Below, piece after piece: positions 23,016 through 33,289 of a stretch of 64,000 bases of DNA. A model generated the notes under the pieces. That model was given only the letters and a program-made list of their open reading frames with translations. It was not told where the DNA came from and did not search any database. The number at the start of each line of letters is the position of its first letter. Position 1 is the first letter of the stretch. This DNA is from Apoda limacodes (Eukaryota > Arthropoda > Insecta > Lepidoptera > Limacodidae): positions 9,057,001 to 9,121,000 of the forward strand of contig OX291553.1 in NCBI GenBank assembly GCA_946406115.1. The letters run 5' to 3'. A program made the translations under genes and the position numbers.

Positions 23016-23755
23016 CTTAAAATAAATAAACACACAGGACGTCTTTTTAACATTAGCATAATTATATCAGTGTAGATATAATACCTTCTAGAGTATAGAT
23101 AGATATGAACAATAAATGAACTAACTATTTGGAAAAAAACATTCACATTAATCACATCATATTGTTCTTTCCGACTATTGAAACTACAACCGTCTCTGCC
23201 AGGCGCTGTCGGCAGCGTCAAGAAATATAAACAAAGATCGCCAAATAATCGATATGCGACTTATATTCTTTTGCTGTTCTACCACTTTTCGATATAATTA
23301 CTTAATTGTAGAAAACAAACTTTAATTTCTAGTGTATTTACTCTTCTTTCGGTTGAGCAGTTTCATTATCTTCTGTGTAACAACGTAATAAGCGCTGCTT
23401 AAATTTAGTTATTGTTCAAAGATTAATAGTAATATATTAGTGACATACAGGGGCTCGATTCCGTAAAATGACAGCTGACAATTCACGTTTGAAATCTATA
23501 GAAATAAGATGTACATTGCGCATTTGAAATTACGTATAACATTCGTCGATTGTCGCGAAACCGCAATGTATATCTTATTTCTTTCAAAAAGGTTAGCAAT
23601 CTTTTTACGGAATCGACCCGCAGTTCACAGTAGTTACTTGCCAAAAAGTCCTATGCTTACAGCGCAAACAAGATAATAGTTATTACAAATAAACAAGTCA
23701 TAGACTTATTGTTACTATAAACTGCTATGAAACTTGCTAATATCGTTTCGGGAAG
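23016..23755. repeat. Right arm of the large inverted repeat, interrupted by a MITE
   Basis: Reverse complement of 20835-21320. It is longer than the left arm because a 170-bp MITE (23451-23620) and some flanking sequence are present only here. The inner end is AATAAACACACAGGACGTCT and the outer end ATATCGTTTCGGGAAG. The arm contains GCCAGGCGCTGTCGGCAGCG, whose partner in the left arm is slightly diverged. Confidence 0.75.
23451..23620. mobile_element. MITE with CTCGATTCCGTAAAA terminal inverted repeats (copy 1)
   Basis: The ends GGGCTCGATTCCGTAAAATG and TTTTTACGGAATCGACCCG are inverted repeats. The interior carries CAATGTATATCTTATTTCTTT and a GTCGCGAAACCGCAATG block. The copy at 46911-47079 has the same parts in reverse. 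It is inserted in the right arm of the large inverted repeat and absent from the left arm. About 170 bp, non-coding. Confidence 0.75.
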
Positions 23756-24410
23756 AGGATTTTCCCAAGATAGTCGGTATTCCATAGCTAATTTCAATTA
23801 ACATACAAAATATAAGTTCCTAAAAATAAATATCATTCCGAGACATTTGTTTATATTTCGTTTTGTAAGTATTTAAAAAAAAAATTTATATACATATTTA
23901 TTTAAGAAAGTGATCTCTAAAGTATTCAACACGTATTCAGTACGTTCAAATTTTAAGAAGACTAAAAAAACATGCACTACCTTTGAAATTCCAAAAGATG
24001 TTCAAATTTATAACCAAATCTGCCTCAATGGAAGCGGAGCCAAAACATTAAATCAGAACAAGATTCTGAGGAGGAACATTGGCTGGTAATTTCTTAAGTT
24101 TTTTTACTTCGAAAATAACGTTATTATGGCGCTTTTTCAAAGTCAATTTAGCACGCTACCGTTAAAGCGAACTGATATAGTTTATCTAGTTTATAGACCT
24201 GGCACTGGCAAAATATACTTAGAAGTAGAATGACTACCATTCATTAAGAAAAGAAAAAAAGTTGGCAAAACAATACTCCTATTGGAATTACAAATTTTCT
24301 TTTTGTTATCAATCATCTATTACTACCAATAATTTGTACTATTACATTTATGATTTTATACCACATATTTTTAAGTTTTATGTGAATACAATCCTCTGGT
24401 AGCACGCACA

Positions 24411-27136
24411 ATGTCGCATAAGTATGTGTACTTAATATAAAATAATAATTACCCAACAGCTACTATCGTAGATTGACAACAAGTATTTTTTTTCAGTGTT
24501 AAAATTTTACCAGGAGCCACAGTTTGCGAAGACTGCACATTAGAAGGCGACATTACAATTGGCGGTGGAACTGTAATACATCCAAGAGTGACTATTATTG
24601 CTGAAGGGGGCCCTATTATTATAGCTGAATACTGTATTATTGAAGAGTATTCTACTATAATTCACAAGTAAGTACCGACATAATCGTACAAGGATAACAT
24701 ACGTCGAATTGACTTGAGCAATTATGATTATTTTGTGTCATTTGTCAGCACCTGACTTGCTCTTGTCAACTCTTGTTTGGGGTGTACAAAAGTGGACGTT
24801 GGGGAATAAAGACAGAAAAACTTAGTGGCACATGTGCAATTTGTTTGTGGAACTTTGCTGGCTGCTGCCGCGGCACGCTTCGTTTGGCTCATGCACTATT
24901 CTTAATATACAACTTCAGCTCCTCCCTACCTAGTTTATGAATTATGTTTTTCTAGTATTGGTAAGCATTCTTCTATGGTAATAACTATTATTTTGATATT
25001 TTTAGATTTTTTTTTTTTAAATTTTGATTTGGTTTTGGGAACTAAAATTGCATGGAGGGGCTTGAGTTAAACCCCCTTGACCCTTCCACAGTGACAGAAT
25101 TCTCAAATTCAGGGGACTTTATTTAAGATGTAACCCAAAAATTTTTGCAACTAAGCGACCAACATGCAAAAACAGGAAAATGTCTATGTCTGGTTTTAAT
25201 CTACATTAATGGCTCCATAGTGATGTTAAACATTCAAATAGACTTTCACAAATATAATTTGATTGGATCAACTTTTCTTACTGTTGATAAGCTTGCTCAG
25301 AGTGACTTTCTGCATGATACACCAATCCAATATCTCTTACAAAAATATAGTTTTGTTTTCCGTGCTATCTGGTTCATTTTAAATCTAAACTTGAAACTTT
25401 ATTAATAACCTAACTAATTAAATACTGATTTTTTTTAGAAAAGATGATAAACCAACCAATGAACCTCCAAAACCACTATTCATTGGTGCTCATAATGTAT
25501 TTGAAGTTGGATGCAAATTAGAGTCTCTGTGTGGACATATTGGAGAGAGCAATGTATTTGAATGTAAATGTTTTGTTGGTGTTAATGTTAAAGTTGGAAG
25601 TGGTTGTGTTGTTGGTAAGTAACAATTACTTACTTTAATTAGTTTTACAATTCTTAGAGTGAGTGCTAGGACCCCATGGCAATTACAACTAAAGTCAATC
25701 AAATATTGTATTATAATTTTTGTACAAAATTTAAACAAGCCATCTGCAAAGGAAATATTGAAAGCTCAGTGTTTTAATTTGGTTGTCTATAGTCCAGCAT
25801 ACTTACATTTGAAATCAATTTCAATCACTAAATCTGCACAGTGCTCTTTTAGGTCTTTAATTGCTTTCTACAAAATACTCATAGTGGTTGCGTAAGCTGT
25901 TGCAGTTATACTTAGGCCTTTTTGGTAAATTCAATAAGCAAACTCCCTTTCGAGTCCCAGAATACTGTAGCTATAAGCTTTCCAACCCATTTTGTGACTT
26001 TGAACTTCTTTGCTTTTTACTCACTGCATTGACTTGTTTGTTCTCAGGGTCGTAGTGAGGAATACAGGTTCCGATAGCGATGCGATCAAAAGCAATTTTA
26101 GGATTTTCACCACAAAGCGCCAAAAATTCTTTACAACATTCAATTGGTGCTTGTTTCTGCAGTGGTGTAAGCATTTGTGGTACCCATTTTGCACTGACTT
26201 TTTGGGTTCAAAAAGTCATGATGTATTAAATGTATGGTACCTACAGATAACTTGATCATCTCTGTTAAAAAAATGATTTTTATTCAAGCATCTTAAAGTA
26301 CAAGTTACTTGGCCTTTTTTATGTTTTTTTCTGTGTCATCTTTAATGTTTTTTCTGCCCCTTACAAATTTATTTACTTTTACATGGTAGACAACAAAGGA
26401 GTCATAATTTATTCTTTTTTGAGTTATTCCTTGTTTCATTAGAAATTTAATAACAGTGTGGTGCTCATCATAGGAATCATAGATAAAAACTACCCTTATT
26501 ACTAACAAAAAAGTTCCGATACTGACAGTACTTTGAACTCCCATCGTAGCTTTTAACCAATAAGATAATATAATCAGGCAGATTACCTACTATAAGTTTT
26601 GATGTCCTATTTTTTTTAATTTGTTTTGTGTGCTTGGTGGGCAATAAAGCAATTTTTGTTCAATTGTCATACAGCAGAACAGTGCTTGATTGAGTTTTAA
26701 TTTAGTAACTAAAATCGTAGAAAAAATTAAAAATGAAAACTTTGGTGACACCTTTATGTTCTTTAACAATATACAACAAAAATTTATGGATTGTCGTCGG
26801 ATTATGCGATTAAATCAGTTTTAAGAATTAGCATCCTCACATAGGCAATCTATACCCTTAAAGAGATAGTTAATTTAAATGTTTGTGTCATTTAATTCAA
26901 TATATGTTTTAGGTGCGGCCTGCCAATTAACAGCTCCACAGACATTAGTAGACAACACTGTGATATGGGGCTCAGAGCATCACACCAGAGAGGCCTTGGA
27001 GAAACAACCTTCACAACTTCTCCAATTAGATTTCCTAAGCAAAGTGATGCCCAATTACCACAGATTAAGGAAGCCGAATGTTCATAAACGACAGCCTTCC
27101 ACTAGACAATCTCAAGATTCTTCTCCAAAATCTTAG
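24411..27136 (+). CDS. DCTN6: Dynactin subunit 6 (p27), complete, four exons
   Basis: A pointed-end subunit of dynactin, the cytoplasmic cofactor that links dynein to cargo. Exons: 24411-24421, 24497-24667, 25439-25614, 26913-27136; introns of 75, 771 and 1298 bp are all GT-AG and phases agree, giving 193 residues and a TAG stop. Exon 1 is only 11 bp and encodes MSHN, the Asn being completed across the junction; I chose it because it gives the right phase just before VKILPGATVCEDC, where the family N-terminus ends. The protein reads as a left-handed beta-helix of hexapeptide repeats (DITIGGGTVIHPRVTIIAE, GPIIIAEYCIIEEYSTII, NVFEVGCKLES, NVFECKCFVGVNVKVGSGCV), then the helix-forming tail LQLDFLSKVMPNYHRLRKP. 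Human DCTN6 is 190 residues. The gene looks functional. Intron 3 carries a dead mariner in antisense. Confidence 0.93.
25850..26544 (-). pseudogene. Mariner-type transposase relic in DCTN6 intron 3
   Basis: On the minus strand 26544-26305 holds an N-terminal helix-turn-helix region (VIKFLMKQGITQKRI, VNKFVRGRKNIKDD), typical of mariner/SETMAR-like transposases. Further along, 26200-25971 holds KWVPQMLTPLQKQAPIECCK, FDRIAIGTCIPHYDPENK and QRSSKSQNGL. The family motif TGDETW with the first catalytic aspartate reads IGTCIP here, so that aspartate is missing. The two halves lie in different frames with a gap of about 100 bp. Terminal inverted repeats were not found. Confidence 0.7.
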
Positions 27137-27232
27137 ATACTTATTTTTATTTAAGTAAAATAATAATATTAATCAATACTTATTTATGGCACATAATATA
27201 GGTTACTGAACTGCAATCACTAAATGTGAAAT

Positions 27233-27238
27233 AATAAA
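27233..27238 (+). terminator. DCTN6 polyadenylation signal AATAAA
   Basis: Canonical AATAAA about 97 bp after the DCTN6 stop, in AT-rich sequence. It is the first canonical hexamer I see after the stop. Confidence 0.5.
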
Positions 27239-27299
27239 AATTTGCATAATTTAGTAATCAAAATATATTTTATATATAACTAGCTACCATGCTAGCTTT

Positions 27300-27955
27300 T
27301 CACATTCATAATTAAGTTGGGCCTTTTAAATTTTTTTATGATCAAATTGCCAATAAATCCTTATTACCGTTTAGAAGAAGCCTGAAGAAGATATGTTAAG
27401 CGAAAATAAAAAAAACTAATAAGATAACCAGTGGTCTTTGTACTTTAATTTGTACTATAGGATCAGAGGTGGCAATTTTACATATTTAGAAAAAAGTGTA
27501 GTCATACTTTTACGCTAGTGTTAAAAAAAGACCTCAACACAAGATTTCCATCAGCATCAAATATGGTCAAATGTCATAGAAAAGTTGACATGAAAGTTGG
27601 CATCAAAGACAACTAAAGAACATTACAGAAATTTGAAAAAAAACTCAATGATGGTAATCTGTTTAGTTTGATCTGTCATTTACTTTCATTCCATGGCCAT
27701 AATGTCTTGCTACCTAAATTAAATGTTTAAATCTTAAATAAAATATTATGTCTAATTTATTTTTGTTTCTCTGCATTTTGAAAACCCTGGTTATAAAAAA
27801 GAAACCTTGGAATCAAATCACAAGATGGTGGCGGCAATAGACAAAAGGTCTTAATATCAACGTCTGCAATTGGAAAATAAGCTATTATGTAAATATAAAT
27901 GTGATTGATTATTTAATCTAAAAAAAAGGAATTCGTCACTGAAAAGAAAAATATA
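27300..27955. other. Intergenic AT-rich DNA downstream of DCTN6
   Basis: No coding frame, RNA gene or known repeat was recognised between the DCTN6 3' end and the MITE at 27961. Confidence 0.4.
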
Positions 27956-27960
27956 AAAAC

Positions 27961-28185
27961 TTTTTAACAAAAAAACAACCGGCTTCAAAAAAAGGTAAAA
28001 ATAATGACTAATTTCCAAAAATCTGATTGTATTACAGTTTAAAATTGGTGTCATGCAAACAAAGTGTGTTATAAACTGTTACATCGGTACATAGACGCCA
28101 ACTTCAAACTGTAATTCAGATCAGATTTTTGGAAATTAGTAATTATTTTTACCTTTTTTTGAAGCCGGTTGTTTTTTTGTTAAAA
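27961..28185. mobile_element. MITE with long (about 80 bp) inverted repeats
   Basis: The left arm begins TTTTTAACAAAAAAACAACC and continues GGCTTCAAAAAAAGGTAAAA, TAATGACTAATTTCC and AAAAATCTGA. The right arm is its inverted copy (TTTTTGGAAATTAGT, TTACCTTTTTTTGAAGCCGG, TTGTTTTTTTGTTAAAAA). Arms of about 80 bp surround a loop of about 60 bp. The transcript of either strand would fold into a long hairpin. Confidence 0.8.
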
Positions 28186-28215
28186 AGCGTAAATCTAGTG
28201 GAAAATCATTAAAAC

Positions 28216-28460
28216 ATCTTATCTTATCTTAATATATATAAATCTCGTGTCACAATGTTTGTCCTCAATGGACTCCTAAACTACTGAACCGAGTTTGATC
28301 AAACTTCGTAAATATCTGTTATTTGATCCAACTTAAAAGATAGGATAGTTTTTATCTCGATATGTCAAGTGCGAGCCGGACTCTGGCACTATAGGTAAAA
28401 ACCAACTTTCGCCGGGTACAGAGGGACGGCAGCGGAACAACGTTCGCCGGGACAGCTAGT
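28216..28460 (+). mobile_element. Helitron-like non-autonomous element (copy 2)
   Basis: Starts TCTTATCTTAATATATATAA and ends CGCCGGGACAGCTAG before a T. It matches the inverted copy at 22521-22757 over its whole length with about two substitutions (CCGAGTTTGATC here against CCGATTTTGATC, and GGCAGCGGAAC here against GGCAGTGGAAC, both in this orientation). Such near identity implies recent movement or gene conversion. Confidence 0.65.
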
Positions 28461-28704
28461 CGTTTATAAAAAACTACTACTATAGTTATCAAAAAACTGG
28501 TTTGAGCATATTAAGATATTGTTAGTTTTTGCCTATCAACCATTTTTAAAATAATCGCGAAATAGCCTTTCGTTTTAAAGATTCAACAAAAAATGTGTGC
28601 GACAGTTTTTCTCAGAAGAAATATCAAAAATCGTCTTTTGACGTTCGAGCGATTTAAGATTAAGGGCGCGTTCGTTTTGGGATTAAGAGTTCCCACTTTT
28701 TGTT

Positions 28705-28930
28705 GCGGTAAAATCGGTCAAGTGCGAGTCGGACTCGCGGCCGTGTGTTTCTTCTTCTTGAGACGAACTAATTTCCGCACTTGCCACTTGTACATGGAGG
28801 CTTTGTGCGTAGCGGACGGCTGGCAGCCAGCCTAGTTCACTCCACAACAAGTGACCAATACACAATGTAGCATAACGTAGGATGGTGTTTCTTCTGCCTC
28901 ATGCATGCCTTAGTGGTATAAAAAAAAAAA
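28705..28930 (+). repeat. Composite repeat fragment with poly(A)
   Basis: AATCGGTCAAGTGCGAGTCGGACTC matches the start of the family at 7519. After about 28740 the sequence changes and ends with CCTTAGTGGTATAAAAAAAA, the same 3' terminus as the CR1-like copies. The join suggests a LINE tail with unrelated 5' sequence, or nested insertion. Confidence 0.4.
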
Positions 28931-29179
28931 TGTAGGTTAAGCGTGCAGTAGCCTGGTAAAATGCCTATCACACCGTTCATCCGGAGCGGGTCTCTGTCAA
29001 TCTGAAATCGAAAGAATCATTTTTAAACTTTAGTTTTATTTTATTAGGTATGTTATGAACCTTAAATCAAATATTAAAATAAAAAAAATGTAGGCTACAA
29101 GCTACTCAAAATCCTCAATACTATTTCAAAAAAAAACAAAATTTTGCTGCCGACAAAAACGAATTAGAAAAAAAAACTT

Positions 29180-29441
29180 ATAATACCCAACGACATATAG
29201 GGAATTCCATTTATCTAGCAGATATTGGGGGCCATCCATTTAATTTTCGTAATTTTAGACTTCCCCCTCCCCCCTTGTCACACTTTTTTCCCAATTTTAG
29301 TATGGAAAAGGTCAGTTTGTCACACTTTGCATGTCCCCCTCCCCCCTGAGCGCGTGACGTATTAAAATGGATGACCCCCAATATCTGCTGAAAAGTAGTT
29401 AGATGGATGGAATGCCCTATACGTCGCTGGGTATTGAATAT
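29180..29441. mobile_element. MITE with nested inverted repeats
   Basis: The outer ends AATACCCAACGACATATAGGG and CCTATACGTCGCTGGGTATT are inverted; further in, CAGATATTGGGGGCCATCC pairs with GGATGACCCCCAATATCTG. The centre has inverted C-rich and G-rich tracts (CCCCCTCCCCCC twice in one orientation) and TTTGTCACACTTTGCATG. It is non-coding; the reading frame across it is an artefact of the repeat. Confidence 0.75.
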
Positions 29442-29676
29442 AAACACTATGTCTACAAAAAAACAGGTTGCACTCCGGGAGTGCCAGCAGGAGTGAAAAC
29501 ATACTAGCTATTTACTTCCCATCACTTCGTATATATATTTATTTATTATAAATAATAATGTTTGTTTATTTACTTTTGAAATAATCTGTCATAGAATTAA
29601 AATCCTAAATTCAACCTCCCTGTACTACTCATAATCGCCATATAGTAAAATTAAAAACTAACCTAATGTAAATAAA

Positions 29677-29743
29677 TGTCACGTGTCCTGACGCGAGTTC
29701 CGTCTTACGAATTTTCGATCAGGTCACGTGTCCTGACGCGAGC
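29677..29743 (+). repeat. Direct repeat of a CACGTG-containing 20-mer
   Basis: GTCACGTGTCCTGACGCGAG occurs twice, 46 bp apart (about 29677 and 29723). Each copy contains a CACGTG palindrome (E-box type). No nearby transcription start is known. Confidence 0.6.
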
Positions 29744-30547
29744 TTAACATTTTTTTTATCCATCACAAAAGATGTGCAAAACGCCGCTTAAGAACTTTTC
29801 ACTTCAAAAATAAAATAAAATACTCAAATGTATACACACACAGAAATGTCAAAAAATGACGCGACACTAGTTTCGTTTCAACAATAATAGCGCCGCTAAA
29901 ATTATCGTGCACTGAGACGGAACTGCGCTAAAATGAACGGTGCTAAAATGAGGTTTGACTATTAAATTGCATAGCGGCTCAGAAGGAACACTCTAGTAGG
30001 TATACTAGGGCAGGTGTTCATCTATAGGGCATGTTTGTTTAGCTATTACGATTGCATTTGCTTTCATGCTGTATCTTACTGTTTTGTTAAAAATCTATTT
30101 GCTATCCTACTGTCAATGTGACACGAATGCCAAATTTGCGAGAAATTGTAAGCTAAAAAAACATGCCTGATATAGCATCTGTCCTTAATTTGTAGGCAAC
30201 ACTTACTGGCTGAAAGATCGATTTATAATTTTTGATTACATACTTAGTACTTTGCTTATTATTTACTATAAATCCTTTGTTATTTTATTTTGTACTTTTT
30301 AGTATAAGATAAGTGTTTTATATCACGGTGATAGAACTTTCAATAGTTGTCCATACTACTTAACTTTCCAAATTAGTGTGTTTATGGCTGTGAGTAGTTC
30401 GATGTATTTTGATTTGTATTGACATTCCGACGTTGTTTTAGTTTCGGACATTCTATACAATCAAAAATGTTGTCGCTGTTATATTCAGAACAGATAGTGC
30501 AATTTTGATATGAAATTGGTTGTGAATAGTGAAGTGACAACTAGGGT

Positions 30548-30645
30548 ATGAGTTTGTTAGAAGATGTACCCGTGCACGGCAACCGTAATGATGATAAGAC
30601 GTCGAAGGTCGCCCTGCATCAAAGAAATTTCAGCCTTGACTTCAG
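30548..30645 (+). CDS. Putative first coding exon of an unidentified gene
   Basis: ATG at 30548 opens MSLLEDVPVHGNRNDD, continuing KTSKVALHQRNFSLDF over 32 codons, then two bases and a GTACAT donor at 30646. The stretch is more GC-balanced and less AT-rich than its flanks, has no similarity I can see to the transposons here, and follows an AT-rich region that could be a 5' UTR. I could not find a downstream exon with a phase-2 acceptor in the remaining 33 kb, so the next exon may be outside the window or the call may be wrong. Function unknown. Confidence 0.4.
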
Positions 30646-30885
30646 GTACATATTTTTATTATTTGTTTAAATTTTATAATCGTGTATTCAAAAGCGAATA
30701 AATAGAAATAATGTTCACTGAAATATTAAATGTTGAAAACAAATCTATTTATTTTAAAGTTAAGACAAAGTGAAAGGTGAATTGCTGTTTGCTGTGTTTA
30801 CAGTTTGCTTTGGCCTTTTAATAGCAATTTCTGAATTTCCTGCTATTTTAAAATTGAATTGAAAGTGCATATTTTTGTATCTTAA

Positions 30886-33188
30886 CACTAGAGTACAGGT
30901 GTGGCCTACTATAGTCGACCAGGGTAACTTTTTTGCAATAACTTTTTAGTTTAGCACACTTGAAACTCGTGATTCCAGGTAAGCCTCGTCTAGTATATTT
31001 GTTACAACCTCAGTACCCCGCGCAAACCCAGCACGAATGCACACACAAGAAATTTGGCGCCAAAAGCGTTGGCCTACTAAAGTAGTCCGCGCGTGTATTG
31101 GTGTACCAAAGTCAGGTATGTAATTTTTGATGTATTATGGATTTATAACACTATTATAATATTCTCTAATTATTAACAATTTTTTTTCATGTATGTATAT
31201 AATGCATATTTTTTCATATTTTAGTATTTTTTACAGATTAATATATCCGGTTTCATTATGAATGATTCACAAGTGGAAAGGTGGCTGCATGAGCTAGATA
31301 CTGAAGATGCAGAATTAATTGAGAGTGTAGATGATGAAGTTCAGCCAGAACCATACTTACAGGCCCTAGTCCAGGAGTCAGAACTCTGTGACTGAAGAGG
31401 AAAGATTGAGTGAATCTGACGAAACATCCGGTTCAGAAGACATTCCACTCTCTCAAGTAGCAACCAGACGCGGTCCAGTCTATAAATCGACAAACGGAAC
31501 TATTTGGCATAAAGATGTTACACCAGCAACGCGAACAAGACCCTATGAGATGCGGCTAGGAATGCTAAGGATCCGTTTTTATGTTTCGAACTATTTTTCA
31601 CGGAAGATATCTTGGACATTTTGGTGAGGTGCACAAATATCTATATAGATAAAATAAAAGTCAATTTTCAAAGAAACAGGGATGCCAAACCTACTGACGT
31701 GGTAGAAATGATAGCATTTCTGGGAATACTATATGTCATGGGAGTGTCGCGAAATGGACGGCGTAATATAAAAGATTTTTGGGATAACTCTAAAGGTACT
31801 GCTTTGGAAATTGTATATGCCACAATGGCAATAAATAGATTCCGGTTTTTGATATGTGCCCTAATAATCGATGACGTTACCGTCAGAGAACAGCGCCGAG
31901 AACTTGACAAAGTGGCACCAATTTGACAAGTTGTAGAGTTAGTTACCAACAATTGTCGCAACAACTATGTTTCTAGTTATTATGTGACACTAGACGAACA
32001 ACTTGTCGGCTTTTGAGGACGTTGTAGCTTCATAATGTATATACCGAATAAGCCAGATAAGTTCAGAATCAAGATTTTCATGGTGGTTGATAGGAAATTT
32101 CCATATGTCTACATTTTTGAGATATATGTTAGTAGGTCCTTATCAAAAATCCAATAAGGTAAAGGACGTTGTCCATAGATTGCTGGAGCCACTTTATGAA
32201 TTGAAATCTACCTCTAGCTAAACAGCTGTTGCAGAAGAAAGTAACAATTGTTGGTACTATGAAAGCAAATAGACCCGAAATTCCTAAGGAGTTCAAAGCT
32301 TCGAAGGCTAGGACTAGCAAAAGTTCTCTATTTGGATTTCAAAAAGAAGCTACCCTTGTTTCTTATGTTCCAAAAATAAACAAGGCATTTAATTTGCTGT
32401 CTACAATGCATCATGATGCAGCTGTCAATTCCAATACAAATGAGGAATGCAAGCTGGAAATTGTTACTTTTTATAATCATACTAAATGTGGTGTAGGCAT
32501 TCTAGACAAAATGTGCAAGTAACTGTCTTCGATGGCCGCTAGTAATATTTTTTGATTTGATGAACATTGTTGGAATCAACGCTCTAGTAATCAACCAAAT
32601 GAACGCCACTGCCGAAAAAATTGTGAGGCGTAACTTTTTGCACGAATTATCCTTCAATTTGATAAAACTACTTATGACTCGCCGGGTATCCATTGAAACA
32701 CTTCCACGACAACTTAAATTCAGGATAAAAGCACTCTCGTGCCACACAGTTCAACAACCCCAAGAGTCTCAACACGATTTGTCTTCAAAGATAGGACGAG
32801 TTGGTCGATGTGCACTCTGCTCAAGAGCCCAAAATCGGTCGACTAAAAAGTGGTGCAAGACTTGCAACAAATGAATTTGTCCTGATCACCAAGTAGTAGT
32901 GTGTCCTGAATGCTACAAAAGCAAAGAAAATAGTAATGTAGTTTAGTTTAAAGTTAAAAAAAAATACTTTGATGTCGGAAGTGCCATTTTTGTTACTTTT
33001 TTTTTATATTTTCTAAATTTATTTAAAACTTATTAATGCTTTCTTAGTAATTTACCTAAAGAATAAGTTTGTAAAACTAAGTAAAATAAATACATTTTCC
33101 TTTCCATTTGTTGTTTTAATCAGATAGTTAGGAATAGGAAGGCCACCTGTGTACTCAAGTAAAAAAAAGGGGCGCGTGTACTGTAGTG
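30886..33188 (+). mobile_element. piggyBac-family transposon with TTAA target duplication
   Basis: Flanked by TTAA at 30882-30885 and 33189-33192. The left end CACTAGAGTACAGGTGTGGCC and the right end, read inward, CACTACAGTACACGCGCCCC, are imperfect terminal inverted repeats. A subterminal GGCCACCTGTGTACTC near 33141 mirrors GTACAGGTGTGGCC, and another subterminal motif pair (CGCGCGTGTATTGG at 31090, GGCGCGTGTACTG at 33171) supports a piggyBac end structure. It probably lies in intron 1 of the putative gene starting at 30548. Confidence 0.85.
31258..32945 (+). pseudogene. piggyBac transposase pseudogene
   Basis: The reading starts MNDSQVERWLHELDTEDAEL and meets a stop near 31393; it resumes as TEEERLSESDETSGSEDIPL, an acidic N-terminus typical of the family. 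Then come RPYEMRLGMLRIRFYV (frameshift), DVVEMIAFLGILYVMGVSRNG, IYATMAINRFRFL-like sequence, and YVTLDEQLVGF near 31990, where the first catalytic aspartate is kept but a stop follows directly. An in-frame match to HTKCGVGILDKMCK (about 32480) carries the third catalytic aspartate. The C-terminus is a cysteine-rich domain (CALCSRAQNRSTKKWCKTCNK, then a stop, then CPDHQVVVCPECY). Many stops and an internal deletion (the second aspartate region is missing) make it inactive. Confidence 0.85.
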
Positions 33189-33289
33189 TTAATTGACTGT
33201 ATGTTTTAAATTCTGAATTGTTTATTAAACCGCCGTCATGGGGGTGGAAAGCTGTTACACAGACAGCGGGGATGGATAATGCAGATCCG

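Noticed and set aside
23979..24110. ATG codons around 23998-24032 as the DCTN6 start
   Set aside because: Frames from these ATGs run into a TAA within a few codons and no donor with the right phase follows. The 11-bp exon at 24411 gives the correct phase and an immediate GTATGT donor.
29211..29447. Minus-strand 78-residue frame
   Set aside because: It lies entirely inside a palindromic MITE; glycine-rich text comes from C-rich tracts.
31668..31964. Minus-strand 98-residue frame
   Set aside because: Antisense shadow of the piggyBac transposase remnant.
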